The notes: generated from the sequence alone by a model not told the origin. 64,000 bases of DNA from Psococerastis gibbosa (GCA_963971405.1 OZ020489.1:31212290-31276289), one strand, 5' to 3'; shown: positions 42,758 through 53,204, numbered from the stretch's first letter. Program-made: numbers and translations.

Positions 42758-43150
42758 GCCGGGGTTTCCACGGACCGGCTAGGGCTATTTACAAAAACGG
42801 TGACGTGGTAGCAGACATTCGAGACTTAGGTGGCTTTTCCACCGATCGCGCATTGCAGAATGCAAATGAAATTGACGGAAATGTTTGTTTTTCTTTTTAT
42901 AGAAATCTATTAAAATGTTTGTAATTAACACATCCCATGACGCCATTTTTTAATTTTAGTGAGTTTGTCTGTGATTTTACTCCATGATCATTGATCAAAG
43001 ATAACTGTGGCATAGAGTAAAACAAACATTCCCGTCAATGCCACTTGCATTCTGCAATGCGAGATCGGTGGAAACGCCACCTAAGTCTTGAATGTCTGCT
43101 ACCACGTCACCGTTTTTGTAAATAGCCCTAGCCGGTTGGTGGAAACCGCT
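42758..43150. mobile_element. Long H2-type MITE, 393 bp, TSD TAA
   Basis: Left end GCCGGGGTTTCCACGGACC after TAA (42755-42757); right end GGTGGAAACCGCT before TAA. The arms contain GACGTGGTAGCAGACATTCG and the AATGCAAATGAAATTGACGG block. Very similar to 37667-38059. Confidence 0.8.
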
Positions 43151-43251
43151 TAAGGGGCAATCCGGCAATCGGTATAGCACCGAAGTGCCACCCCCGGAGA
43201 AGTAAGAGCTGGAGATGAGAATTGGAATAATGGATTTGTCTCTTTCTTTTT

Positions 43252-43352
43252 ACAGGACGACGCGATACGGGATTCTCGATACGTTATACGACAGGTGATA
43301 CGCGATACGACAGGCGATACGCGATACGACAGGCGATACGCGGTACGCGATA
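43252..43352 (+). repeat. Short tandem repeat of CGATACG words
   Basis: Units resembling GATACGCGATACGACAGGC (19 bp) repeat about four times after a T-rich acceptor-like ATTTTTACAG-type sequence (TTTCTTTTTACAG at 43243-43255). It directly precedes the proposed start codon at 43357 and would be 5' leader if exon 1 is real. Confidence 0.6.
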
Positions 43353-43356
43353 CGTT

Positions 43357-43445
43357 ATGCCACGACGATCGGAAGTTCAACGCCTGGAGGAGGCGGCCTC
43401 CAATCTCATGAGGGGAGTGAGAGTGGGGACCTTAGGTCGCACGAG
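43357..43445 (+). CDS. Pro-rich gene, proposed exon 1
   Basis: ATG at 43357 begins MPRRSEVQRLEEAASNLMRG. The frame stays open to a good donor (ACGAG then GTAGGT) at 43446 and ends in phase 2. The helical-looking EVQRLEEAASNLM segment is the most structured part. Upstream is an acceptor-like tract, so a non-coding exon could precede. Assignment to the same gene as exons 2-4, 3.6 kb away, is uncertain. Confidence 0.4.
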
Positions 43446-46400
43446 GTAGGTTTAAAAAAAATTTTTAACTAGGAAATTGGCCACCCGTATAAGGCAGTCC
43501 CGAATACAAAAAGTTTCGTATAGTAATCTTAGACGTTTTATGTACTTCTCTAATCAAAATGGAACACCTGTCAGTATGTATACACAGGGAGAAACTGCCA
43601 ATTGATGCTTCTTTTGAGGACAAAATATTGATACACAAACGCGTTTATCGGTTCTGATTACCATCAAATGCAATGAATCGTATCTTAGTTAGTAGTAGTA
43701 GTGTTCGTCGGGTTAATAACGACTTAGGCCTCATATATAGAGCAACCCCGACTTGACTGTCCTATGCCAGCCCATAGGACAGTGGACGTCCTGATTATAG
43801 TAGATTCCGAACCACTTGGGAAACACAGTGAAGTCACACGATTAGTTCGGAGGTGACCAGGACAAGTCCTACCATGTTTCCCTACCAGCACTGTGCATAC
43901 GACCAAGTTATCTGCAGCTTTGAACCTGCTCTGGTCCGCTGGATTCAACTTGGTATGGCGGCCGGCTTGAATCGTATCTTAGGCAGCCTACGTCACTTTT
44001 GGCACAACCATTCTGCGACAAAAACTTGCATTTTTTATTAAGCAAATTCACTTGAGCGTCTAAGTCGTTAAAATGTGTGAGGGCCGCAGCCGAAAAAATG
44101 TACAAAGCTAGCATGACGGGAAGAACACTACAGAGACTTCCACGAAACTATACTATTACAATATAATTCGGGTATCATAGTGCAGCCACCCAACAACGTA
44201 CTGTTTACATTTTTTAAGATACTAAGTTAAAGTTCATGTTAATAAAAAAGTATATATTTAATATTAAAATTAGAAATTTAGAAAAACGAAAATGTCTACA
44301 ACTAGCAAATTGAGATCGCCCGAGCAACGACAAAGTCCTAGTTACAGAGGAATTATTGGGCTAGCTCAACATTTTTAGGGAGGGGGTAATAATTTATGAC
44401 GATTCTACAGTTGCTAGGTTAATTAATCTTAGAACTATACCAGTAGCATTATGTTTAATATTCAAATATCTAGGTGAATGTAAAAAGCTCAATTATACAG
44501 TTTATAAAAGTGTCCAAAACAGCTTACAGTGTAGGAACAGCGCTGTCCTAATAAAAAGAGTTTGAAATATTATCTTACTTAATCCTTATGTTATAGTGTA
44601 TCGTATTTTTAGCAAATCCATTGTTATTAATTTAGATGTTCGAGAGGTGGAGGTGCTTGGCTAGTGCTATAGAGCTATATATTCCATTTTCACGGTAGTT
44701 TTAACTTTTTAAGGTGGTATTCCCCTTAAGAGGACTACTCCTTACTCATTACTTCTCAAAAGGAATCCAAAATCTTGAGCCACTTACAATTTAACAAATT
44801 TAGATAATGAAACTAGCCAAAAATTAACTCCAACTTTACAATCTTTTGGGTTAAGGTTGAGAATTACGTATAAATGTAAAAATTAAGTAAAATTTACAAC
44901 TCAATGTTTGAAAACCTTTAAAAAAAATCTGATTTTTCTTTACAATCAATGTGAAGTTGGAGGATTAACGAGATATCCATGAGTAATTTTATAGCATATT
45001 GAGTTAAGCTTAGACAATATAATGCTATCAGGAGTTTAGACCTTCATAATACTCAAGACACGGCATTTTAGATGAACTGCATGAAAAAGTTTACATTATG
45101 CTTATCAAATTTGGTGAATCTATTGTAAATTGATTTATTACGCTCTGATTTAATCGATCCGACATATTTTTTTCCTATTTCGACCCACAACTAACCCCCC
45201 CCCCCCCAACCCAAAATGGGTTGGATCCGTCCCAGTTTGGACCTCAAGGTTCTGCAGTGTTTCATCTTCAAGTCTTCTGATTATTTCGTTCCTAATTAAT
45301 TATCGTTCATTCTTGTGCAGCTTATAATTTTATTGCCCTCGGCGATTCCAAAAAGGAATTACCTTTCACAGGTAGGCTTTCATAGTTTTTATTGTTTTTT
45401 GTAGTGTGTTTTCTTTTGTTTATAATTAATTATGGTTGCTTCTTGTGCCACTTATAACTATATACTCAGTGGTTCCAAGAAGGAATAACATTCCACAAAA
45501 ATTATTATGTTCAGCTCAGAGGCTTGGTTGTTAGGTAACCCGAGGGGTTTGCCACAGCTTGAAGTCATGTTGTTGTTGTTTCTAACGCCTGCTTTCAGCA
45601 TTTCTGCTTTTTAAGCAACCCTGTCAGCCTGGCGGGGGGAGTGAGTCTGTTTGTTAACTTGAGGCACCCTAAGGGCAGACTCTTTCACCTCGGGGAAAGG
45701 GGAGTTGACTGACAGGGTGGACCTCCTGATTATAGTGGATTCCGAACCACTTGGGGAACATGGTAAAGTCACACGATTAAATCGGAGGTGACCAGGACTC
45801 GACTTATACTGCCAAAGCGCGTTATCATGTCCCACCAGGTTCCCCTGCCAACGCTGTGCACACTACCAAGTTGCCGCAGTTTGAGACATGCTCTGCTGTA
45901 ATGGAATCAACATGGTAAGGCCGTTGGCGGCTTGAAGTCATTTTATGTTGGTCCCTCGTAAATTTTAACATGCCGTGTCTCGACTATTATATGGTCTAAG
46001 GCGGCTATTCCACTTGTCAATATTCCGTCATTTATGCATCAATAATAAGTCTCTACCATATTATAACTTAATTTGTAATAGATAAGTTAAGTATATACAT
46101 AACAGTCTCATTAAAACAAACATCTCATCAATTATTGATGCACAAATGACGGAATATTGACAAGTGGAATAGCCGCCTAAGGATTTAAGCGATCCTTTGG
46201 TCTGTGGACCATAGTTTGGGAACCCCTGCTTTAATGTTTTGACAACAATTGCCTACCAGCCACGAATGGTACAACTTTTGCAGTATATTTAAAATTTTGC
46301 AAACTTTTTCGTGAGACATCTTAGCCTAATGCAGCTCCAACACATGATACTATATTGTCTTAGTATGTAAGAACTGTACATTATACATGGTGGCAGTGGT

Positions 46401-49103
46401 CTTCTCTTAGGCGGTGTTTCCACATACGTCAATGGTCAATGATAAATATGAAATTGACGTTTTAGCAGTCATTAAAGACATATAAAAAATATCTGGTACC
46501 ACGTCAAAACCATATTTATCATTGACCATTGAGGTATGTGGAAACCCCCTTACCAATGCAATAAGAGAATGATTGAATTGCACATATGATTTATTGTAGT
46601 TGTCATGACAACAATCTGATGACCCGCCAAGTCCGTATCAAATTAACGTCCCTGGGGCCTTTTGTATACGCCAAACTTTACTTTGCTCACTCCTCCAGTC
46701 CTCCGTAACCTATCCATATATTTTACGGTGTTCACATATCCCACAGTAAAGCGGGAAACTCAATTATCGATAACATGTAATTAAATTAGTAATAAAAAGT
46801 AAATAAATTCCAATGCATTACATATGCTTATTTCTTAACTTATATATCGTAACTGACTAAACTTTACAATTATGTATACTTGCGGCCCCGAGGAAAATTT
46901 GATATGAACTATTTGGTTCTCTCAAAAGTGTTAGTGAGGACCCAGTTCCCTGTTATGGTTATACACCTTTCATGTCATTTGCTCTTTTTTCATTTAACAA
47001 AATTTGCTGAAATGTACATTGTGTTTAGGCGTCCGACCCCGTACTCACGGGGAGTCGTCCCCCCCCCCCGTGCAAGCGCGGCGCAGACGCCCACGCCCAG
47101 CACCACCCGCACCGCCGATAATGGCACCACCGGCGCCACCGATAATGGTTCCACCCGCCCAGCCGCCCGCGCCTTCACGCAAGCGGCCAGGTGATGAGGA
47201 AGATGAAGGCCCGGCCAGAAAGCAGTAAGTGCAGCATAATAGGCTATAATACTAAAGCGGCCCCTACACGGTCAATAATAATGACTTTATTAGTAATGTC
47301 ATTACTATTCAGCAATGATGCAGCTGTGATCAGAACATCCGGATCCCTGTCATTATTTTTCGTCATTCCAACTTTGTCCCCCTTCACGATCATTATTACT
47401 GTCATCTTGATAAGGTAAGGACATTATTACGGACCGTGTAGGGGCCGCTTTACAGTTCGCAGAGAGACAATTCGTTTGATATTGACTGTAGGTAGTTTTG
47501 GAAGAAAACCAGGTAGCCGCGTGGATGCACAAGAAGACGCTGAATTCGAAAAACTTTTTTATTCGAGTTGCAATCAAAGTTTAATTTTGGAAACAGTAGA
47601 ATCCGGGCTGATGGGCCGTGACCGATCTGAAAGTGAACTACCAAAAGTTTCGTCAATAGCTGTGGTCGTCATCTTCAGTGACTCGGCGGCTCCGTAGCCA
47701 GTGATGCGTCATCCTCTTTGTTGTTGTTGTTTTGTTCAGCGCCGGATACCACAGTTTATTGAATTTTAGGCCTTCTTTTTTGTTAAAATTCGGTGGGTGC
47801 TTGGAAAATATTTAGTAGTTGTTGTTGTTTCTGTCTTGGGTATCATCCGGCGAGAGACCGATTTCACTTTCGTTCCAAGCGACTATTTTGATTTGAAGAA
47901 ATTCGGTATAAAAGACTATGGGGTGAAGGTGATGTACCGAATCTTGACATTGAAGTCGCTAATTCTTTTTTTTATTTCAGGCCGAGGTTGTCTCCCATTA
48001 GGGAGGATGCCGCAGTGGCGCCTGAAGAGGCCCCGGAAGAGGCTCCGGAAGCCCCGCCCCTGCCCCCCGGGACCGCATACGCTAGGAGGTTGCCGCCCGC
48101 ACTTCCCGCAGGCGTGCCTTCTGGTTCCGGGGTACAGGCGCTTAGACCTGTGTAAGTACTGCGAAATATTCTATGTAACTTGCAAATTCACCTCGAGTTC
48201 TATGCATGAGAGATGGATTATTCGCTTCCCACTATTTTTTATTCCCGCATGTCTCCTACCAACAGCGATTTCATGACGTTACCGGTTGCCCCCTATATTT
48301 TTGGCGCGAGCGAATGTCCCATCGCATTGAAATCACACACTCAAATATTTTTAATTCGAGGGGAATCTTCAACGTTAAAATTGAAATTTTTATAACAAAT
48401 TCTTCTTTCAGTTGCGATGAATAGCCGTGATTAACTTTGCTAACGGGACCGACGACCGGATCCAGTTCATTATTAATATTATTATTATTTAGCCTCCGAG
48501 ATAAAAGGCTACGTAGTGCCTGTGAATATTTCACCCAGATTCTGCTCTCTAATCATCTGACTCCGGCCTTTGCAATAATATATTGCGCACCTGTAACAAT
48601 TCTGCTATTTTCACTGTTTTAGTCTGCCACCACCACAGTTGCCGCCACCACAGTTGCCGGCACCACAGCTGTCACCACCACAGTTGCCGGCACCACAGCT
48701 GCCGCCACCACAGCTGCCGCCACCACAGCTGCCGCCACCACAGCTGCCGCCACCACAGCAGCGGCCACGACTGCTCCCGCCAAGACCGCGGTGGCCACGA
48801 CTGCTGGGGCCACGACGCCTGTGGCCACGACACCTGTGGCAAGGACTGCTGGCGCTACCACAGCTGCCGCCACCACAGCTGCCGCCACCACAGCTGCCTG
48901 ACAGCGATGATGAACTCTCCCTGTCCCCATCCCCGGTCTCCTCCCCCTCCCCCCGCAGGCGCAGGCGCTCAGAGCTTGAGCTCCTACTTGACCACGGCGA
49001 CTGGCTGTGGTGGGAGGACGTTTACGTCCTCGTAAACGGTCAGCCGATGTCATTCCTCCGCCCCGTACGAGCACGACGCCCTCCCCAACGCTTCCCAAAT
49101 TAA
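43357..49103 (+). CDS. Unrecognised Pro-rich protein gene, four proposed exons
   Basis: Proposed exons are 43357-43445, 47029-47224, 47981-48151 and 48623-49103. Exons 2-3 and 3-4 agree in phase (CA|G, then GT|T) and have consensus donors (GTAAGT, twice) and Py-rich acceptors. The product would have a short basic N-terminus, a long Pro/Ala/Arg-rich region, RKRPGDEEDEGPARKQ (possible nuclear localisation signal), an acidic EEAPEEAPEAPP segment, many LPPPQ repeats, then SDDELSLSPSPVSS, an Arg run, and a WLWWEDVYVLVNGQ segment before the stop. I do not recognise the family. Joining exon 1 to exon 2 needs one base fewer in an 11-C run at 47049-47059; otherwise exon 1 belongs elsewhere or exon 2 is out of frame. 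No conserved domain, so function is open; nuclear localisation is an inference. Confidence 0.5.
43446..43689. other. Proposed intron 1, proximal part
   Basis: Begins GTAGGT. No repeat is recognised up to the (TAG)n-like tract at 43690. Confidence 0.35.
43690..43965 (-). repeat. Dispersed repeat family D
   Basis: An inverted copy of 20296-20580 with about 90% identity by eye over CCAGCGGACCAGAGCAGG (as complement), including the terminal simple repeat, here (TAG)n at 43691-43702. The matching simple-repeat end supports a retroposed element. Confidence 0.7.
43966..45124. other. No recognised gene
   Basis: AT-rich and featureless by inspection. It would be part of intron 1 of the Pro-rich gene if exon 1 is correct. 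Confidence 0.45.
45125..45238. mobile_element. hAT-like MITE, left-truncated
   Basis: Matches the 23125-23288 element from AATTTGGTGAATCTATTG onward to GGTTGGATCCGTCCCAG. The left terminus is missing. Contains a 14-base C run. Confidence 0.6.
45239..45566. other. No recognised gene; internal duplication
   Basis: Two diverged 90-bp blocks are visible, TCATTCTTGTGCAGCTTATAA at about 45307 and TGCTTCTTGTGCCACTTATAA at about 45434. Each is followed by a TTCCAAAAAGG or TTCCAAGAAGG segment. No gene recognised. Confidence 0.4.
45567..45930 (-). repeat. Dispersed repeat family D
   Basis: Close to 40165-40650: TTTCAGCATTTCTGC, GGCGGGGGGAGTGAGTC, GACTGACAGGGTGGACC, CACACGATTAAATCGGAGG. A (GTT)n tract at 45571-45580 marks its simple-repeat end. 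Confidence 0.7.
46000..46177. mobile_element. MITE family H1, perfect TSD TAA
   Basis: 178 bp, ends GGCGGCTATTCCACTTGTC and GACAAGTGGAATAGCCGCC, nearly perfect over about 48 bp. Flanked by TAA on both sides (45997-45999, 46178-46180). The cleanest H1 copy in the window. Confidence 0.88.
46410..46549. mobile_element. MITE family H2, TSD TTA
   Basis: 140-bp palindrome, ends GGCGGTGTTTCCACATACG and TATGTGGAAACCCCC, flanked by TTA on both sides (46407-46409, 46550-46552). Core GACGTTTTAGCAGTCATT and TCTGGTACCACGTCA; the arms are of the GTCAATGGTCAATG type, as at 37455. Confidence 0.82.
46550..47028. other. No recognised gene; upstream of exon 2
   Basis: AT-rich and ends in a T-rich tract and TTTAG acceptor before exon 2 of the Pro-rich gene. 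No promoter element is convincing. Confidence 0.4.
47029..47224 (+). CDS. Pro-rich gene, exon 2
   Basis: A GC-rich island in AT-rich surroundings, between a TTTAG acceptor and a GTAAGT donor. In the frame that continues into exon 3 it reads PPPVQARRRRPRPAPPAPP and ends SRKRPGDEEDEGPARK, with the last codon split CA|G. An 11-C run near the start is a likely slippage or base-calling site and decides whether exon 1 can join. A second frame is also open but ends in TGA at the KRPGDEE region. Confidence 0.6.
47255..47450. mobile_element. MITE with TA target duplication, in intron 2
   Basis: 196 bp, with ends AAGCGGCCCCTACACGGTC and GACCGTGTAGGGGCCGCTT (with one base offset), flanked by TA on both sides. 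The interior has ATAATAATGACTTTATTAG and inverted ATTATTACTGTC-like parts. Inserted about 30 bp after the exon 2 donor. Confidence 0.78.
47588..47690 (+). repeat. Dispersed segment shared with the window start
   Basis: Matches 44-125 over CAGTAGAATCC, CCAAAAGTTTCGTCAA and CATCTTCAGTG. Lies in intron 2 of the Pro-rich gene. Confidence 0.5.
47981..48151 (+). CDS. Pro-rich gene, exon 3
   Basis: Bounded by TTTTATTTCAG and CCTGT/GTAAGT. The frame set by exon 2 reads PRLSPIREDAAVAPEEAPEE, then APEAPPLPPGTAYARRLPPA, with no stop, and ends in phase 2. Composition is acidic, then Pro-rich. It is much more GC-rich than its surroundings, as expected of an exon here. Confidence 0.65.
48152..48622. other. 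Proposed intron 3
   Basis: AT-rich, from GTAAGT to a T-rich tract ending CACTGTTTTAG. A second acceptor-like CTTCTTTCAG at 48410-48420 leads into immediate stops in frame. Confidence 0.5.
48623..49103 (+). CDS. Pro-rich gene, terminal exon
   Basis: 160 codons including the stop at 49101-49103. Starts by completing a Val codon split with exon 3. The first about 95 codons are LPPPQ-type repeats encoded by a 15-bp minisatellite, interrupted by an Arg/Trp/Leu-rich stretch. Then come PDSDDELSLSPSPVSSPSP, RRRRRSELELLLDHGDW and WEDVYVLVNGQPMSFLRP. The non-repeat C-terminus is the part most likely to be conserved. Two other frames over the minisatellite are also open but only because of the repeat. 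Confidence 0.6.
48626..48900 (+). repeat. 15-bp GC-rich minisatellite inside the terminal exon
   Basis: About 10 near-perfect units of CCACCACAGCTGCCG, then a diverged block (ACGACTGCT and GCCACGAC units) and three more clean units at 48851-48897. The period is a multiple of 3, so expansion keeps the reading frame. Confidence 0.9.
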
Positions 49104-49489
49104 TTTTTTTTTTCATTTTCAGCCTCTGAATAGATCAATATTGCCATTGTTACCTCATCCAATCATCCATCGGTGTACGGAGTACCTACTGTAATTCAAC
49201 TTTAACAAATCGCATTGACATTGGTATAGTAGGCAATGAGTTGGTATAACGCATTATATCATAACGTTTTTGATCTTATGCCCTAAAGGCCTATGAAAAA
49301 AAAAATGGGGCCTGTACAAGTTTTAAATTATAGAAACAGCCCTATTTCCAATTTTTAACAGTTATTTAATATTTATTTATTATTTGCAGCAAACCAAACT
49401 GTTTTCTTACCTAAAAAAATTTACATTTTTTTTTTTTTTTAAATATTTTTTTCTTTTCACAGCACAGCTACTTTGCCTGAAACAATAGT
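49104..49489. other. 3' flank of the Pro-rich gene
   Basis: AT-rich with T runs. No canonical AATAAA is evident in the first few hundred bases. A CATTTTCAG acceptor-like sequence lies at 49113-49122. Confidence 0.4.
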
Positions 49490-50635
49490 TTTAACTTTTA
49501 AAAATATGTTTATATTAGCAATTTTAACAGTTTTTAATATTTGCAGCTTTTAAAATTTGATTTTAGCCCTGTCCTTTTATCGCGGCTTTTGAAGATAATA
49601 TGTCTATATTAGCAATTTTAACAGTTTTCAATATTTGCAACTTTTAAAATTTGATTTTAGCCCTGTCCCTTTTCACAGCTTTTAAAAATATGTGTAGGCT
49701 ATATATTAGCAATTTTAACAGTTTTTAATATTTGCAGCTTTTAAAATAGGATTTTAGCCCTGTCCTTTTATCCCGGCTTTTAAAGATAATATGTCTATAT
49801 TAGCAATTTCAACAGTTTTTAATATTTGCAGCTTTTAAAATAGGATTTTAGCCCTGTCCTTTTATCGCGGCTTTTAAAGATAATATGTCTATATTAGCAA
49901 TTTTAACAGTTTTCAATATTTGCAACTTTTAAAATTTGATTTTAGCCCTGTCCTTTTTCACAGCTTCTAAAAATATGTTTATATTAGCAATTTTAACAGT
50001 TTTTAATATTTGCAGCTTTTAAAATTTGATTTTAGCCCTGTCCTTTTATCACGGCTTTTGAAGATAATATGTCTATATTAGCAATTTTAACAGTTTTCAA
50101 TATTTGCAACTTTTAAAATTTGATTTTAGCCCTGTCCCTTTTCACAGCTTTTAAAAATATGTGTAGGCTATATATTAGCAATTTTAACAGTTTTTAATAT
50201 TTGCAGCTTTTAAAATAGGATTTTAGCCCTGTCCTTTTATCGCGGCTTTTAAAGATAATATGTCTATATTAGCAATTTCAACAGTTTTTAATATTTGCAG
50301 CTTTTAAAATAGGATTTTAGCCCTGTCCTTTTATCGCGGCTTTTGAAGATAATATGTCTATATTAGCAATTTTAACAGTTTTCAATATTTGCAACTTTTA
50401 AAATAGGATTTTAGCCCTGTCCTTTTATCGCGGCTTTTAAAGATAATATGTCTATATAAGCAATTTTAACAATTTTCAATATTTGCAACTTTTAAAATTT
50501 GATTTTAGCTCTGTCCTTTTTCACAGCTTTTAAAAATATGTGTATATATTAGCGATTTTAACAGTTTTTAATATTTGCAGCTTTTAAAATAGGATTTTAG
50601 CCCTGTCCTTTTTCGCAGCTTGATTGTCCCTTTTC
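49490..50635 (+). repeat. 94-bp satellite with higher-order structure
   Basis: About 12 tandem units, period about 94 bp (GATTTTAGCCCTGTCC at 49559, 49653, 49750, 49844 and onward). Each has TATTAGCAATTTTAACAG, AATATTTGCAG and CTTTTAAAAT segments. Unit subtypes recur in order, giving a higher-order repeat of 469 bp (AAATATGTTTATATTAGC at 49502 and 49971). The second round has an extra unit. Confidence 0.9.
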
Positions 50636-51999
50636 TCCTGCAGGTTATATGAAGGTGGCCTTTTAGGGGGGAGGGGGGAGGGGAGGGGGGAGGGGAGGGA
50701 ACGGATGAGAGGGGGCCGCGAAGCATCCAGATTGGAAGGAATCTTGATATGGGAATACCTGCAGATCCTACAACACGCTTTGCACAGAGCTTGTTATGTG
50801 TGTTGCATGCACATATTCTGTGTCTGACCTGCATTACATGCCACCGTTAAGGATGTAGCAGCTTAAGAAGCAACGCTGCCATTCTCGGTTTGCCATATCA
50901 TAGGCGCCCAGAGCTACTGTCTATTTATTATAAGACTCGATAGCGTCAGTAGCTACTTGGTTTCTCGGTTGCTGCCGCGTACACTCTGCGTTGTATGCCA
51001 GGTAAGGTCTTCTTCTTAGGGGGCTGGGGAGACCTTCAAATGTGTTTTTCAGAAGATTGCTTTGCAAAATGAACGACAGCAAGCCTATAAGTCCTTCAAA
51101 GGCTAGTTTAACTTCAGTTTGGCATATGATTGGGCATTTGGAGTGGATTATTGGAATAAGCCAGTCTAGTGTAGAGTTGTATAGCGAACTAACGATCGTA
51201 GCCGAGCGCAATGAATGCTTACATTTTGGATGGACGGTTCACCTAGAGAACGCCACGTCAGAGGAGCGATGAAGGTCTGCAGCCCTGGCATGACCTACCA
51301 TATTCATTTACTAACTTGGTAAATTCTTCTTTAGGTATGCAACAACGTGTTCGGCCTTCTGTCATTATTTTCGTCCCTCCTTTTCGTCAATCCCTCCATA
51401 GCGTTCTACTCATCACTATATATTGTGAGTTGGCGTATGTCCAATCCATCTTCACATGGCAATCCTGGCATTTTTAAAGCTTCTTTCCCTTTCTCTCTCT
51501 CTCTCTCTCTCTCTCTGGCCTACGCCCTTTACACTAAAGCCCTTCATCATTGGTGAGCCCAGCTATCCCCGTATATTTATCATTATACTGTAGCACCGCA
51601 TCGCCAACGCTTCTCTCAACCCCCCAAGCATTATACCATCCGAGTTGTAAGAGTTTCCTGATTTTAGAATCTTTATTTATTTTTCTTCCTCTTCTCTTAT
51701 GTGAGGGGGTCGCCCCGGATCCATTTCTTAGACTCCACCCGGTCGGTCACAACGTCTTGAGCTTAGGATCTTTATCTTCTATTAAATGCGTTAAAGTTAA
51801 ATGCGTTAAAAAATTAAAGTCGTCCAGGTATATTCTGCTCTTTATCCCCTTGTTACTTCCCCTGACCTGCGTTACCAGCAATCCTCCCAGATACGTAACT
51901 TCATCCACCTGTCTTATATGCATCTTCACTTGTAGCAAAGGTGCTAAATAAATATTGTATAGTCATGCTAAGACTACTGGATATGTAAGTTAAAGTGGG
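50636..51999. other. No recognised gene
   Basis: Begins with a CTCCTGCAG acceptor-like sequence and a purine-rich GGGGAGGGG tract (50665-50720). Opposed short frames at 50921-51272 and 51550-51951 have no recognised homology. A (CT)n run lies at 51495-51516. Confidence 0.4.
51495..51516. repeat. (CT)n microsatellite
   Basis: Eleven uninterrupted CT dinucleotides within a pyrimidine-rich stretch; a chance frame across it encodes SLSLSL. Confidence 0.9.
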
Positions 52000-53204
52000 C
52001 GCCCTTCTGAAGGTTCTACACTTTGACGTCCTCAGGCAGTTGGGCGTCTAGGGCTAGGTGAAGTGACTGTGAAATTGATAATTGACGAAGATAGAAAACA
52101 TCGTGGAGTGCTTAGGCTTTGGTGAAGTGAAATTATGCTTGATGAAGGCAGGAAGAAAGAAGAGGACAATATTTTCGACATTGTGATGTGGTTGGACCCT
52201 AAGTGAAGTGAAGTGAAGTGAGATGTGGAGACGCTTCCCAGCTGCCTCAGGTCATACTGTACTGAGACTGAAGCATGGGTCTTTCCCAGCAGCAGCGCCT
52301 ACAGAACCTTCTTAATCCAGAGCGCCTACTTAGCTCCTCTGCGTGGGGTGCCATCTAGATGTGTTCTGAACACCAAAGTTTGCTTTCCTTGGAATCAGCT
52401 ACTATTATTGGTCCGTTATACAACTCTTACACCTAACTGTCAGTTCCTATCGCCACTGTACTGTCCAATGGCTACATATGGACACTGGCCAGTTCACTAG
52501 CGTTTAGGCAAATTCCAATATGAAACTACAGTAACTCACCGTATTCCTTACTAAACTTGAACCTAAGCGATTAAGTCGTTGCTTGGGATTGATGATGAAT
52601 TATCCGATAACCACGTGTGAATACATTGTCATTCATGTAGTTGTCTTATAGATTCATCAGAGATCCCAAGGACCGGCTTAACGTTTGAAGAGCTTTTACG
52701 CTGCCGGAGTTCAGGGTGCGAAGATTCCTCTTCTAAAAGCACGTTTTAAGAATTCTACTCGGCGCCATAGGAAGTTGATCTGCAACTGGTGTAGATCGGG
52801 GGGCTGTATCGCAAGAAGGCCGCCGAGGAATTAAGTCGTTACTGAGCTGAGTCTTATCATGAATAATACAGTAGGTTGTAAGGGACCTAAGATTCAGCAC
52901 ATTGAGAATGAAGAGCGCTGTTTTTAGAGCTGGTGCATCCTTATAGGTAGCATGCACTGCAGGCTTGACACAGAGTATGTGCAACGACACACATAACATG
53001 AACCGTGCAATGCATGATGTGGGATCAGTAAGGATTTCCCAGTTAAGTTTCCCACCAACCTCAATGTTTCAAGGCCCCGATGTTAAAAAATAATGGGGCC
53101 TTCATAAGGGCAGGAGAACAGATTGGGCCATAATCAAGCTGCTCTTTAAATGAAAACCCATTAGAGTCCAGAATTATTTTAGTAGCTTATTATAATTTTA
53201 ATGT
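52000..53204. other. No recognised gene
   Basis: Contains a short (AAGTG)n tract at about 52200-52220. Short frames only; no repeat family or exon recognised. Confidence 0.45.

Noticed and set aside
47029-47170. Alternative exon 2 frame rich in Thr/Ala, which joins exon 1 without any base change
   Set aside because: It meets TGA before the strong GTAAGT donor and would need a weak donor (CCAG/GTGATG). It also does not continue in phase to exon 3 from the main donor. Kept only as an alternative.
48583-49116. Alternative frames across the minisatellite: a His/Ser/Cys repeat (+) and a Val/Ala repeat (-, 165 codons)
   Set aside because: The 15-bp repeat is open in several frames by composition. 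Only the LPPPQ frame agrees in phase with the upstream exons and splice sites.
51347-51951. Ser/Leu-rich frames resembling a membrane protein
   Set aside because: Composition comes from a (CT)n tract and pyrimidine-rich DNA; no other evidence of coding.
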